Origin: Dioscorea cayenensis subsp. rotundata
Taxonomy: Eukaryota > Streptophyta > Magnoliopsida > Dioscoreales > Dioscoreaceae
Reading direction: 5' to 3'
DNA length: 64,000 bases
Assembly: GCF_009730915.1 (NCBI RefSeq)
Contig: NC_052481.1
Location: 62,001 to 126,000 of the forward strand
Shown here: positions 1 to 12,500 of the stretch, piece after piece
How the letters are laid out: each line of letters starts with the position of its first letter
Numbering within the stretch: position 1 is the stretch's first letter
The notes under the pieces: model-generated
The model's input: the letters and a program-made list of their open reading frames with translations, nothing else
Told to the model about the DNA's origin: nothing
Databases searched by the model: none
Translations under genes and position numbers: made by a program

Positions 1-836
1 TAGAAATAAAAACCAGTCGGATACTGAGATGCTCAGGTCAGTCATCAGTAGAAGAGGATGTAATCAAGCAAGGCAAGAAAAAAAGATGAGGAAAAAAATA
101 TATGATACATTAATGAAATCAGTACAGATTGGAAAAAAAAGTTTCTGCTGCATGGCAAGTCTATCTCAACAGCAAAATTGACAACATTAACACGGAAAAT
201 TCCATCAAAAAGTCAGGAATTCATCTGAGGAAATGACGTACGAGAAGACAAAAGGCATGCCTTGTGATCCTGCTAGCTTTACAACAGAGTAGAGTAGTTT
301 AAACTCATCCAACAACCCATTGTGTAACTACTTGAAGTTTCCATTCTTACTAAGACCCTGAGAAAAAAAAAAAACAACTGAATTTTACAAGCTCATTTAC
401 CACTGTGAATTGCCACAAAATATGCATCAGACACTAAATCTAAACAAAAAGGACACAAGCTTCATTCACCCACCTCCCCAGACAAGCATGACAATTGGCG
501 TTCTGTTTCTACAGTTGAAAGAAATTATGCAATCATTGTGGAGATTGCCTTATGGGAAGCTACATCCATAATGGGATGTTATATATGATTATGCTTCATA
601 ATTCATCCTAGAAATTTTCAGTGAACCTTCTGTGATTCCTATTACATGTCACTGTTAAGATATGATTATACTTCATAATTCATCTTAGAAATTTTCAGTG
701 AACCTTCTGTGATTCCTATTACAAGTCACTGTTAAGATACATAAGAAAAATAAATAAATAAATAAGGGAAGAATTTGCGTTCTAATTGAGAAAGAAAGGT
801 CACCATGCAGAACCAATACATTCAGCATCTATACCA
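1..836. other. 3' flank of RRP36 with a 76-bp tandem duplication
   Basis: This is the region downstream of the RRP36 stop codon (gene on minus). No coding sequence is seen. Positions about 589-664 and 665-740 are two near-identical copies of a unit beginning tatgattatgcttcataatt. From about 165 onward the sequence resembles the pseudogene locus starting near 17,590, which has only one copy of that unit. The tandem duplication is therefore probably younger than the segmental duplication. Confidence 0.7.
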
Positions 837-3065
837 TCACACATCTTTGTTAGTTCTCCGGTATGGCATGTAGCGGATATCTTTCAAAGCATTTCTCTTC
901 CTCCTCTTCTCAATGAAGGAGTCAAGCTTCCCAGCAGCCTATAAATTAATGAATCCCAAAAATGAAGCACACAGCAAACATAGTTTTAAATAGCTAATAC
1001 AGATTCATGTTTTTTAGGGCTTGTTCAAACCTTTAAACCCTCATACTTCTTTACTAGCTCCCCGTGACAGATTTCCGCTGCAACAAGAACATGAAAAACC
1101 ATTAAATGGAACTGCAAATGCTTGCAACAGTGAAGAAACAGGAAGGCTTCATGTTCATGGATAATCATAATCAGCTGATAAAATAATAAGTGAGGGTATG
1201 AGCGAGCAAACATTTTTTAAGGTAATATGGTCGTTTCCCTTGTTTTGCGGCTTCCTTTTCTTTCTTTATATGTTCAGATAAGACACGAGATCCAACTTTC
1301 TTCTGTTGTGCAGATTGCAACTGCTTGTCCTGAATATGCAAGGCAAGGCAAATAAGAACAGACCAATTGATGAATCAACAATATTGTACATCAAGTAAGC
1401 AAGAACATGATAACAACAAAAATAATACTTGTAGTAAACTACAAATAGTCAACAATTTTTTAAACTCAAAACTTAATGGTCCTTAGTTTTAGTGAACTAT
1501 TTGTCAACATCAACCTTAAACTGTTTGTAGTTTTACTCTTATATTTGTTAACAACAATCTTAAACAATTTCTGATTTTACACTTATATACCTCCTAAAAC
1601 AGAAAGACCATTCTCCAGGTTTTGGACCAACTACAGGTTAAAAAAGAACGTGGATTTTCCAATCAAATGAGAATCCCAATTTCTTGAAAAAGATCAAATT
1701 ATTAAAATGGAAAATCTCACACTAGAGTATCATATTGGATAAGAACAATGACAGCCATAGTAAGGATAAAAACTGTATCGTATGCTACGCAAATAAATAA
1801 ACTGAAGAGGTTGTACAAGTGTACTCCTAATTCCATGATAAGTAATTATTCACTCTTATATAATTATATTGCACTGCCTAAAAATGAATGGTGTGCTTTT
1901 TCAATATTCAATGCCAATCAATATTTTTGAACATGTGACATTGAAAGACAAACAAGAAATATGCAGTCTTTCTCTTCAATGTTTTAATATAGGAAATAGC
2001 TTAACAATCAGGTTCATAGATCTGAAGAGACTACAATTGCTCAGTAAGTCAAATAGCCTTACATGTTATAAAAAAGTAAAATCAATTTTTCCATAGAAAC
2101 CATATTAAAAGGCATACAAACAAAAACAATATTAAAATGGTATGTTACTTCCGGCTTGCAACAACTTACAATCCAACAAAGGTGTTCCTTTAATTCCTTC
2201 ATGACAGTTGGGTCTCTCTCCTTCTTAATTAACTTATGAAGTTTCTGTCAAGGCGTAACACTAACAAAAGTTATTCAACATAGCAAAACAATGGAAGAAC
2301 TTAAATGCTAAAGATATATAAAGATAACCATCAAAATAGGATAGGAATAACCTCCTTCTCTGCAGGAAGCTCAACCTGAAACAGGAAGTCATATCTTTTG
2401 TGAAACCTGCATTTCCAGGAGAATGCAATGAATACAGTCATACACTTTCCAATGGTGCATAAAAGCTTATTGCTAATGAAAAATAGCATCAGCGTCAATG
2501 ACAATTTAAAAATATGTTAGAGAACCTAAGACACTCGAATCAAATAACTCAAACACCAGAAAGAGAAAGGCTTTATTAGATTGAAGGAAGCAAAAATTCA
2601 TATCCAACTTATCCCCAACATGATAGAAAAATCAAAACAATGATTTTCCCATTGAATACTTTTAACGCTGTGGAAATACTGACCCATTGTTTCTTGCCAA
2701 AGGATAGCTTTCCTAGAATGTGACAAATAATAAAACATTTGCTTAAGTAAAAGATAAAATGACTTAAGCCTATAACCCAACAGCGATTAGTCTAATGTTT
2801 CGCAATGAAAACAGCAGATGCTCTTATTTTTCAAATTTAAGATGGAAACATGATAAAAATTCTTGAGATATAGAACTTTAGCCCAAAAAAATGCCACATA
2901 TACCGCCTTTCAAATAGATGACCTTAGCAAAAAAATAAAAAAATAAAATAAAGATATTTAGAAAACACAGGAGTGACTTAATCCCTCACGGCTCTCATCC
3001 GAGCCCAATACTACAGTATCTTTTAAAAAAAACAAAGAAAGACCATGACAAAGGCATTTTAAGCT

Positions 3066-3100
<35 letters not shown>

Positions 3101-4518
3101 TTTGGACCAACACAAATGCACATAACTAGCTCCTGTACCCAAATGTCAGTTCAAACCCTCAAATTTAATATCTTTCAAGGTTTAAAACAAACAAATATAA
3201 ATATACCACTTTAATGCATTCCACCTTTCCACCATAAGGTCATAGCCTACTTGAATATTTTAGTGTTCACAGAACTACCCATGGCTGTATAATTATATCA
3301 AAACTCAAGCTGGCGCAAACCTAGAGCTATTCATCTTATCCCACTCTCTATTCAATTCGCTACAGTTCTATTTGACAATTCATTTTTCCTGGTTAACAAC
3401 AATAAGAATTTATGGTGGAAAAACACATTCAAATGAGGAAGGGCCACCACTTGATACAAATATAAAAACATAATTAAGCAAGACATAAATAAATTATAGG
3501 CCAACCCATTTGTCATCCGTAACATAAACAAATTATAGACCAAACATAAACAACTATAGATTAAATACGCGGCACATTGTGTACAAAGCATAAAACTAAT
3601 ATCAAATTTCATAAACAACAGTGTGACACATTTACATTTATATGCACATTTACAGCAAAAAAATATATCACAATGATAAGAAAGCTAGACATACCCATTT
3701 GTGTCAAGAGTTCCACATAAAGATTCAAACCGGGGATCTCGTGTAACCTGCCATGAAAAGCAAACCAAACACTTGATAGGTGACAACGGTTCACAAAAGA
3801 AATATAAGAAACTAACCAAAATGAAAAATAAAATTTCTATTGCAATTCGTCCTAGTAACCCTTTTTCTTCATTTCTTTGTAATAAAAATGGAAACAATTA
3901 CCAAGAAATTAAAAAAAACACACACACACACAAATCAGAAAAAAAACCCCACTTTTTTGAGCGTTTTCTTCATTACTTTGTAATAAAAATGGAAACAATT
4001 ACCAAGAAATTAAAACACACACACACAAATCAGGAAAAACCCACTTTTTTGGGAGTTTGAATGACCTCCCTAAACTTTGCAACAGGCACTTTGCTGCTCA
4101 TCTCCATTGGCCTTCAAATTCACAACAAATAAATAAAAACAAAAAATAAAACCAAGAAACAAATCAATCATCTCAAATCAACCAAGAAAATAAATAAACA
4201 AACATGTTCTTATGAGCACGCCCAGGCTTCTGCTGCCTTTTGATGTGAGCCTTCGATCGAGGAGCATGGGATCCATCAGCCCGTGCCTTCTGAAGTTCTC
4301 CAAGAGGGATATCAGCAAGAACCCGTTCGATCTCCTCTTCCTTCAATACCAAAAAGAGAGTGAGAGAAAGAGAAATTAAGGTTTACAAGGTGATCAAAAA
4401 AGCGATATCAAACTCAAACCTCTTTGGGTGAGGCCATTAGGTCATCATCCTCCATGGCATTGGCAGTTGTGTTCTCTCTCTGGACATTGGAGGATTGCGG
4501 CTTCTTCTCCTTCGCCAT
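837..4518 (-). CDS. RRP36: RRP36-like rRNA-processing protein, 9 exons, about 250 aa
   Basis: This matches the RRP36 (former DUF947) family, nucleolar proteins that act in early pre-rRNA cleavage and 40S ribosome production. Exons on the minus strand: 4518-4420, 4340-4204, 4111-4045, 3747-3695, 2406-2352, 2244-2170, 1329-1212, 1077-1031 and 938-837. All borders are GT/AG and the 753 coding bases stay in frame (250 aa plus stop). Family landmarks appear in order: ADIPLGELQKARADGS (about residues 39-54), KFREVIQTPKKVTRDPRFES with LCGTLDTNG (about 90-118), RYDFLFQVELPAEKE, a lysine-rich coiled segment EHIKKEKEAAKQGKRPYYLKK, and the C-terminal motif RRKRNALKDIRYMPYRR. The N-terminus is acidic (MEDDDLM), as is usual. 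The start is the first in-frame ATG. Exon 8 reads EICHGELVKKYEGLK, whereas the usual motif has basic residues (EIRxQxL) here. Identification is firm; splice sites are manual. Confidence 0.93.
3069..3103. repeat. (TTTA)n microsatellite in RRP36 intron 4
   Basis: A tract of about nine perfect tttA units lies in the longest RRP36 intron (3694-2407). Confidence 0.9.
3865..4055. repeat. Tandem duplication spanning the RRP36 exon 3 donor site
   Basis: Two copies of a unit of about 95 bp lie at about 3865-3960 and 3966-4055. Both contain aataaaaatggaaacaatta, a (CA)n run and the end of exon 3. On the minus strand both carry AAAAAAGTGGG, so the true donor (4044-4043) has a decoy copy near 3950. Confidence 0.8.
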
Positions 4519-4623
4519 GATTCAGTGTTGAAGTTCTGAAGGATTAAGCTTATTAGGGTTTGTTATTCTGATTATGATTTTTGAGGATAATAAAAAATAT
4601 TTCTGAAATAATAATAATAATAA

Positions 4624-4662
<39 letters not shown>

Positions 4663-5303
4663 GCGGATAAAAATATAGATTTTAACCGAGCACCCTTTTA
4701 AAATATATATATATGGATAATAATAAAATCTATACATATTATATGTATAATCTACTTTGAGAACGTTTCAAGAAACAATTTTAATTTTTTAATAATATTT
4801 AAGCTTTTATTTATATTACTTATAATATTAATAATTGAAAAACATTAATTACACCTAATTATTTATGTAATAAATGCCCATAAAACTTTTGAAATCCAAA
4901 ATATAAAATAGTTTTCATGGTAAGAGTTGTTTAATTGTATTATTTTATATATGATATTGCCTCAAAACTCCTCACAAAATTTTTAAAATCTCCGATGCGA
5001 AGCCGGGGAAATCGTCTAGTAATAATAATAGTAATAGTAATAATATATTAAACTGTTATTATTATAATTACAGTAATGATATTTAGTCTTGATAGATAGG
5101 CTTATTAATAGATGTCGTATTCAGTATCCACGTCATTCTTTCTCTATTTAAAAAAATTAATTTTTCTTTATTATCCGAACCCTTAATCGTAAACGTTAAA
5201 CTTGAAACCTCCTTCCCTATACCCTATATAGTAATTCGCAGTTTATTGTTTAGAGTTTAGGATTTCGCATTTTACTATCTAGGGTTTAGTGGTTAGGATT
5301 TAA
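4519..5303. other. RRP36 promoter side and AT-rich intergenic DNA
   Basis: This is the upstream flank of RRP36 (gene on minus). A compound (TAA)n/(TTA)n microsatellite lies at about 4608-4662. Variants of the short plant leader-like string AGGGTTTAG occur near 5250-5290. No coding region is seen. Confidence 0.6.
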
Positions 5304-5911
5304 GCCCCGTTTGGATGCAAGGAGTGATCCCCAATCCTTGAGGATCACTCCTTGTGGCATGTACAAGCCCATGTTTGGGCATGTACAAGATGGCATGGGA
5401 AAAGAAAGAGGGGGGATATATGCCCCTCAAACCCAGCATGTTGGTTCCCCTCATTTCGGTGGGTTTGAACAAACCTTGGTAAAAAAGTTACTAATATACC
5501 CCTAACAAATAAATATTGGACATTTGTTTATTTTAAGTAAAAATACTTAAATTATATTATTCAATTAAAATTTATAAATTTTAAAAATATTTAATTATAA
5601 ATACATCAATTACTTAGGTTAAATATTTAATTAAAAATATTTCATATACATAATCTTTATTATGGAGGTACAAAAATAAATACATCAATAACTTAATATA
5701 TATTATTTGATTAAAATAATAGAGGGTATAAAAGTAATTTTATTAAAAAAAATTTCTATACCCTCTCCTATTCATGTCCCCATTCCTTCCAACCAAACAT
5801 TACTTTTGTTTTCATCCTCAATCTCTTTCACTATTTTTATCCCCATCCCCATTCCCTTCCCCATCCTCATCCCCATCCCCATATTCCCATTCCCTCCAAC
5901 CAAACGGGGGT
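5304..5911. mobile_element. MITE-like element with CCCCGTTTGG ends
   Basis: The terminal inverted repeats are GCCCCGTTTGG at 5304 and CCAAACGGGGG ending at 5910. Inside the left end is a perfect 12-bp hairpin (aaggagtgatcc at 5319-5330, ggatcactcctt at 5342-5353). The right end is a C-rich run of repeated ccccat units. The middle is AT-rich and non-coding. I could not identify a clean target-site duplication. A related element, poorer in sequence match, follows at 6245-6640. Confidence 0.6.
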
Positions 5912-5964
5912 TTTGTATTTAAAGTTTATGTTTTTAAAATTTTGAGTATAGATGACAAAATGCG

Positions 5965-6240
5965 GAGAGATTAGTGTTGGAAACCCTGCAACCCAACGCA
6001 TCCATGCCTTGGCACGAATCAAACCTGCCAAAATAGAACAAAATTTGATTAAGGTATAAAAAGTTCTACCTGATGTGCGGAGGAGAGCCGACTCACGAAT
6101 AGCTATCAACCAACATTGAGGGAGAGTACAGTAAAATAAACAAAACTCTAAATCCATGCGAAAATAAAAAGAGATGAATCCCATAAAAGTGAATTTTTTA
6201 CCTAGTTTGGGAGAGTTGGAATTGCAAGAGAAATCGAAAT
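5965..6240 (-). pseudogene. Ferrochelatase 5'-end fragment (duplicate)
   Basis: This is a copy of the start of the ferrochelatase gene at 14.45-14.77 kb. On the minus strand it contains the leader exon (about 6240-6195, CAATTCCAACTCTCCCAAAC), a leader intron with an internal replacement, an acceptor (TTTTGGCAG), and an ATG at 6004 followed by codons reading [12 protein letters not shown]. After about 17 codons the reading leaves the gene and stops. No other ferrochelatase exons follow. Compared with the true gene, a stretch of about 60 bp inside the leader intron has been replaced. Nothing suggests a functional product. It sits between two related MITE-like elements. Confidence 0.85.
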
Positions 6241-6244
6241 TTTT

Positions 6245-6640
6245 TTTGGGAGGGGATTTAGTATTTTAGAGGAATTTTTAATTTCTGAATAATGTTTTGG
6301 ATGGAAATTAAAAATCTCTTTGTGGTTTGTATTTATTTTTAAAATATTAGATTTATTAAAATTTTAATGATTTAAAAATAATTAATATTGGAAATTTATT
6401 TATTTTAAATAAAAATAATCAAATTGTATTAATCAATTAAAATGTATAAATTTAAAATTTTATTTAGAAAATAAATACATCGAAAATTTATAGAAATTGG
6501 AGCCATCTAATAATTGTTTATTTTACAATTAAGATATATTATTTAATTAAAATATTAGAGGGTACAAAGGTAATTATATTAAAATTTTCTCCTGTACCCT
6601 CCTCTATTCTTATTCACATTCCTTCCAACCAAACACTACT
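6245..6640. mobile_element. Second, diverged copy of the 5.3-kb MITE-like family
   Basis: The interior (about 6340-6490) and right end (about 6540-6640, with ttccttccaaccaaacact) align by eye with 5505-5660 and 5705-5808 of the first element. They share the string gagggtA-AAgTaatt and the accompanying ccctc block. The left end is poorly preserved. Confidence 0.5.
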
Positions 6641-9080
6641 TTCGTTCTATTAATAAAAAGAGAAATAATGGGTAGGGGATGGTAATAAAAAAAAAATGTT
6701 TTATTAGAGAGGCAATTCATTAGAAATAGGAAAAAAAAAAAGTAATTTATTGTGAATTGAAAAAATAATAAAAAGATATAATGTAAAATTACTTTTATGA
6801 CCTTAATATAAAGAAACAAATTTTGTTGTTTATAGATATTTTAAATAAATTTTAAATATTATAATTAATTATTTAAATTACTTATCAATTATTTTATGAC
6901 TTATATTTGAAATAAATATTTATTTAATATAGTTATTAATGATTATTATAATTAGATATTAATTATGTTAATATTTATACATCTATATTAAATTTCAATA
7001 TTTATTTAATATAATTGTTATATGATTATTATAATTAGATATTAATTATTTTAATATTAATACATTTATATTAAATAGAAAGTCAAAGAAGGGAAGATGT
7101 GATTAAATGATTTTTGCACCCTACAATATTTTTGTTTAAAAAAACACTTCAATTTTAAATAAAAAATAATTATCAATTTAAAAATAATAAAATTTATAAA
7201 TTCATTACAAATATTATCCATTTGAAATATTTATTATTTGAGATATTTATAATTAAAGTTTAATAATTTTTTATATAATATATAATTATCAATTTAACAA
7301 CTGATAAAATATTTTAATTCATTGTAAATATTATTAAATTGAAATATTTATTACTTGAGATATATCTCAACAACAGATTAATTATTTTCATATAAAAATT
7401 AATTATCAAATTAAGAACGAACAAAAATTTCTAAATCGATCATAAATATTATCCATTTAAAATACTTATTTGAGATATTTATAATTAAAATTTAAAATAA
7501 GTTAATCCATTATTATATTGAAAAATATGCAAGGGAATGGCAAATTGATCAACAATTTTTACGGGTGAAATTTCGGCAAATTATAACTCTACGGCACGGG
7601 CATATATAAGGGTTTGGGTGGTATCTACTCCTCCCTATGTTTTTGGTTTTTCCCAAGTAATTTGATGCATATTCAAACATGGGTAAATACCAAAAGAGAG
7701 AGTGACCCCCAATACATCACTCCTCAGTACTAAACCCTTAACCCTAACTTAAACCCTAAATACTAAGCAATAAGAGATGTTTGGTCTTAAGCCATTGAAT
7801 GGGAATCATTTTTTTGTGATTTCAATAACTTGTTTGAATGACAATGTATGGAAGTGAGAGAGGAACAGGTGACTAATGAGTGAAGAGTGAGCAATACTCC
7901 AAAAAAATGAGAGGATTATTCATTCTTTGCTCACTGAGATATCAAAGTTACCCCTTATTTAATAATTAATAATTTAATTCAACAATAATTAAATAGATAA
8001 TTTTAATAATAAATAATGATTAAAGTCAAATAATAATAACTAATAAATAAAATAATAATTTAATTTACATAATAATTATTGTGAAATAATAATAACAAAT
8101 AAGTAAAGATAATAATCCAGTTTAAATAATAATTAAATAAATAATTTTAATAATAATTAATAATTAATGTGAAATAATAATAACTAATAATTAATGATAA
8201 TAATCTAATTCAAAAAATAATTAAAAAAATATATTTTTTATAAAAATAATAATTAAGGTGAAATATTTAGTTGCATGCAAATAACAATAATCAAAATATT
8301 TTATAATTAAAATATTATTATTATTTATTATAAAAGTTATTATCAAACCTAACAAATTTTCCATATTAACTTGTATTAAAAATATAAAAATTTTCTTATC
8401 ATTTTTTTTTTCTTTTACTTTTCTCATTCCAATGTATTACTCTCTTGTGCCTTACCAATCACATACATTTTTTTATTCCCACTCCTCTCATTTTTATTCC
8501 TCTTCTAATTCTCTCCACTCCTTGCAAAGATTTAAATTTATAATTTAAATAATAAATAATTAATTTTAAAAAAATAAAATAATATAGCTACCAATAGACA
8601 TATTGACTTGACATCCACATCATTCGAAAAATCTATTCAGTAAACTTATTTTATAAAAATATCATTACTCATGTGTAAAATATCAATATTATGATTCTTA
8701 ATTATAGGCTTTCAAAATTAGAATTCATTAATATTCACAATTCATAAATAATTTAACACTCACTTGAACACCATTGAACCATAAATACACCCATATGGAT
8801 TTGAACCATAAATACACCCATATGGATTTGAGTAGTGGTGGCTAGTTAATAGTCTCATAAATCATGTAAAACAAAATATACATGAAGCCGAAAGTTCGAC
8901 TTTCTCCCAAAACATGATCGACTATTTAGTGTGTCCGCAATATAAAAAAATAAATAAATTAAAGTTTTATGAACCAACATGCAAAGAGAAATACACATCA
9001 TTAAAGAATTCCTAGCATTGCTTCAATCAGTTGTAATAACAAACATACAATATCCTCGAGAAGCATGTGACAAAAATAAC
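6641..9080. other. AT-rich intergenic DNA with diverged tandem repeats
   Basis: No gene is seen. Two diverged copies of a unit of about 105 bp (tattaattatkttaatatt) lie at about 6905-7080. Three diverged copies of a unit of about 130 bp (attatccatttgaaatattt) lie at about 7180-7490. A 28-bp unit (gaaccataaatacacccata) is duplicated head to tail at about 8773-8830. Positions 7720-7765 contain several aaaccctaa-like words, but they are too irregular to call telomeric. Confidence 0.6.
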
Positions 9081-9378
9081 AATTTCATTTTACTCATAAC
9101 CACAAATGTTTATAATTTATATCACTATGACCACAAAATTTTTTTTGTAACACAAAAACCATTAACTTTTCTTCGGTTGCACATGTGGCCATAATGACCT
9201 ATTTTAATACAGTTTTCGGCAAATTTGCTGACATGACGGCGAAGAACACCTTAAAACAAGGTATTATGGTCACACATACAACATGAAAAAAGTTAAGTGG
9301 CTTTTGTGTTACCAAAAAAAATTTGTAGACACAATATTATAAAGTGCGAACATTTATGGCCAAGAGTGAAATGAACTC
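9081..9378. mobile_element. Foldback MITE, about 300 bp
   Basis: This is a long imperfect inverted repeat. The left arm, about 9081-9202, includes TGTAACACAAAAACCATTAA and ACATGTGGCCATAATGAC. The right arm, about 9262-9378, reads on the opposite strand GGTAACACAAAAGCCACTTA and TGTGTGACCATAATACC. The loop is about 60 bp. There is no coding capacity. The element lies just downstream of the ferrochelatase stop codon. Confidence 0.8.
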
Positions 9379-9567
9379 AAAAAATAACTCATCAAAGCAA
9401 TGTTGATAAAAATTAAATTAAAATAAAGAAAAAAAAATTAGATGAAAATTGTTGTTCTTGTATAACTCTTTTTTGTATGTATTTCTGTTCCTCTGACAGC
9501 TTTGTGCATTATTATTAGATTATTCAGGTTTCCTTTCTGGAGAAAACTTTACATATACTCACATCAG

Positions 9568-12500
9568 CTAGACAAGAAAATTCCTAAATGCAGAGATAAA
9601 CTTGGGAGTCAAAAGCAGCAAAAAGGCTAGTATTGATCCGAAAAACAAATTGATCACATACCGCAATGGGTCGGTCTCTGTTTCACTGCTTGTATCATTT
9701 GCAGATGATGAAATAAGGGATGCCGTCGGAAGTGCTTCAATAACTGCATCAGCCAGATCTGAAATGAAGGATGGGGTACAACCAAGAGCAGGGACCCTGC
9801 CCCAGTTCTCAATGCCGGACTCTAAAGCCAGATGCTTGTATTCCATATCAATTTCTTCAAGAGTTTCAATGTGTTCACTGACAAAGCTGCATATGGGAGA
9901 AGGCGACGGATAACTTTTGAGATGAATTGATTGATTAATTAATGAAATACTTTTTCAAAAAACATATGTCCAAACACACATGCACACATGAAAATATGCA
10001 GTAAATTGCATGTTAAACAACACAAAACTGTATTCCAAGTCACAGCCATAACCAGATAATTGCTAAGAAATATGAACTTCAGATAAGAAATCCTCAGCAA
10101 ACCAAATCTAGAGCATCCTAGTGCGCAACTGCCTATGGTTAATTGCAAACACAGTACATAAAAGCAATGTTATTGTAGAGAGGAAAATGATGACCAGATT
10201 CTACCTGATGGGGACAGCCAGAAGGCTCTTCACACCCTGCTGCCCAAGTTCAACCAAGACTTCATCAGTGTAAGGCTTCAACCATTGAACAGGGCCGACT
10301 CGACTCTGCCATGGTCAGAATAATGTTAAAATGTAACTATGAACTTATCAGGTAGAATAGTGATATCTTATACGTTTGATTTTTATAGCTTCAGATGTCA
10401 AGAAATTAATTTATATCAAAACTTGCTGCTACCAAACTGGAAAACAAAGAGATAGTTATAACTGCAATACCTGATAAGCAAGAGTATGAGGATTGCCAAT
10501 CCCTCTTGATTTTAGTTCATCCATGATCAGGTTGATACAATCTTCCATCTGATCTCTGTACGGGTCTCCTGCATCCTCAACATAGCTAACTGGCACCCCA
10601 TGTGCACTGAAGAATATCATAACCTATGATTGCAAAATGAATAAGGTTGTGAATATTTCTACTTTAAAAATCTCATTGACTGAGCCTTGAACTGAAAAAT
10701 AGTCAATAATGAGAACTCCCACAAAGTGTAAGGAATAAAAAAATATCTGATCTCTAAGAGCAATCATTAAAATGACAATAAATAATATTAATAATAAATC
10801 AATTGTACATGGGAATGAAACCAAAAAATTTATTCAAAGAAAATATGAAATCAAACAAAATAGCATATTATTAGTCAGTTGAAACTGCTTTAACTCTATT
10901 TGCCATCCATGAAGAGCAATGCGGATGAAAATTAAGTAAATACTTGATGGGTCATAATCTTGCAGAAAAAAGATGGCTTTAACTATCAGAATTTACCCAA
11001 AGAAAACCATGGAACCAGGGGCCACTCAAGTGACTCAATATTAGCTATTTGTTCATCACTGAGTTTATTTATTTACAATATCATTACAGTTATATACCTG
11101 CAAATGTCATTATCATAATGATGCAAAATTCAAACAAAAAAAATTGTGCAGAATCCCAACAAGATTTTCTAAATATGCAATAGATGTTAGCATGCGTATA
11201 ACACAAATATGCATAGGTCTGCCGCAACAGTTGTCACTGGAAGGTTGCTTTACTAACAAACATATTAGATGATGTGTACGAAAGCAGAAAAAGTGTCTTG
11301 ACATGCCATTTGCCATTTTCTACCCTCCATGATATAAAATATGATGCACTACTATAGTGATTGGCGAGTTATTGTGAACCCAAGTTCAGTTTGTCAATCT
11401 CTAACAAGGTCAAAGTTTAACACACACACACAAAAAAAAAAAAAAGAAAGTTGAGAACAAAAGCAAACAAACACAAATTTAGTTTAAACTATATGATTTG
11501 GATCAGCAGGAGTATTCTCCTTTTCTCTTTACTGCCGGTCATGTAGTGCATCAGCCAAGCCACCCAACATATTACAGGAGAACTTAAAACATCACCAAAT
11601 CCCTGATGAAAGCCTGGTGCAGACCAGCTATGCATTTTATCTGACTGGCAGAAGCATACCCTTTTTCTTTTAATAATGCCCACCATGAAACAAATGCAAT
11701 ATAACTATAGATATTATTGGAGACCATAAAATATAGATCAACAAATGCAGGATGCCAGTTATTTACATTGTTGAATTAAAGAGACATCCCAAACACTTGG
11801 AACAATGCACAAACCTTCAAACAACACAGATAATGGCAATAAATCAAATCTCCTACCCAAACTATCCTGTTGCAATTAGAATTATTCTTTTCACTTTTTC
11901 CAGTTGATTGTTGAAAGGAGGAATGTTACAGGATGAAAGTATCTTTTGCATGGAAAGACTACAACAATAAGGGCATCACATAAATGGAAAATAAATATGA
12001 TTTATGAACATTACACACAAAAAAACGATAAAGGAAAGGTTAAGTGTAGGCCTTATCGTCAATATGTCAAATTATTAAACCCTAAAGAATGGGAGGTGGA
12101 AAACGGAAAGCACCGAATGATACATTGATAGAGGAACAAGGTGGGCACCTTTAGAGCAGTTTTTGTAAATCACAAATAAAAATAGCAAAGATAGATAGGT
12201 ATCTGTTAATGTTTTCTAGACCAAAGCCCACATATCTACAGGTCTATAAAGACAGGTGAACTAATTCAGAGAAATACCTCCTGAGGGTTAGCAAAATTTG
12301 AAAGCTCATTTTCTATCAAGTCAGCCATAGACTTAATGTATCCTTCTCGTTGATACCACGACTCAATAATAGAAATTGGTAGTTGAGCAAAATGATCATC
12401 TTCCCTGAAAAAAAATATTAAACTCTGTAGTACCCAACTCTGTGACAAATCAAACTTCAAGCATAATCCAGAATAATCTAGAAAAGCAGACTTTATTCAC

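Noticed and set aside
3701-4060. Plus-strand 119-codon frame
   Set aside because: It lies antisense to RRP36 exons 3-4 and intron 3, and much of it is encoded by A-rich and (CA)n sequence. It has no recognisable domain.
7700-7770. Interstitial telomere-like aaaccctaa words
   Set aside because: The spacing is irregular and the words differ. Such strings are frequent in plant leaders and intergenic DNA.
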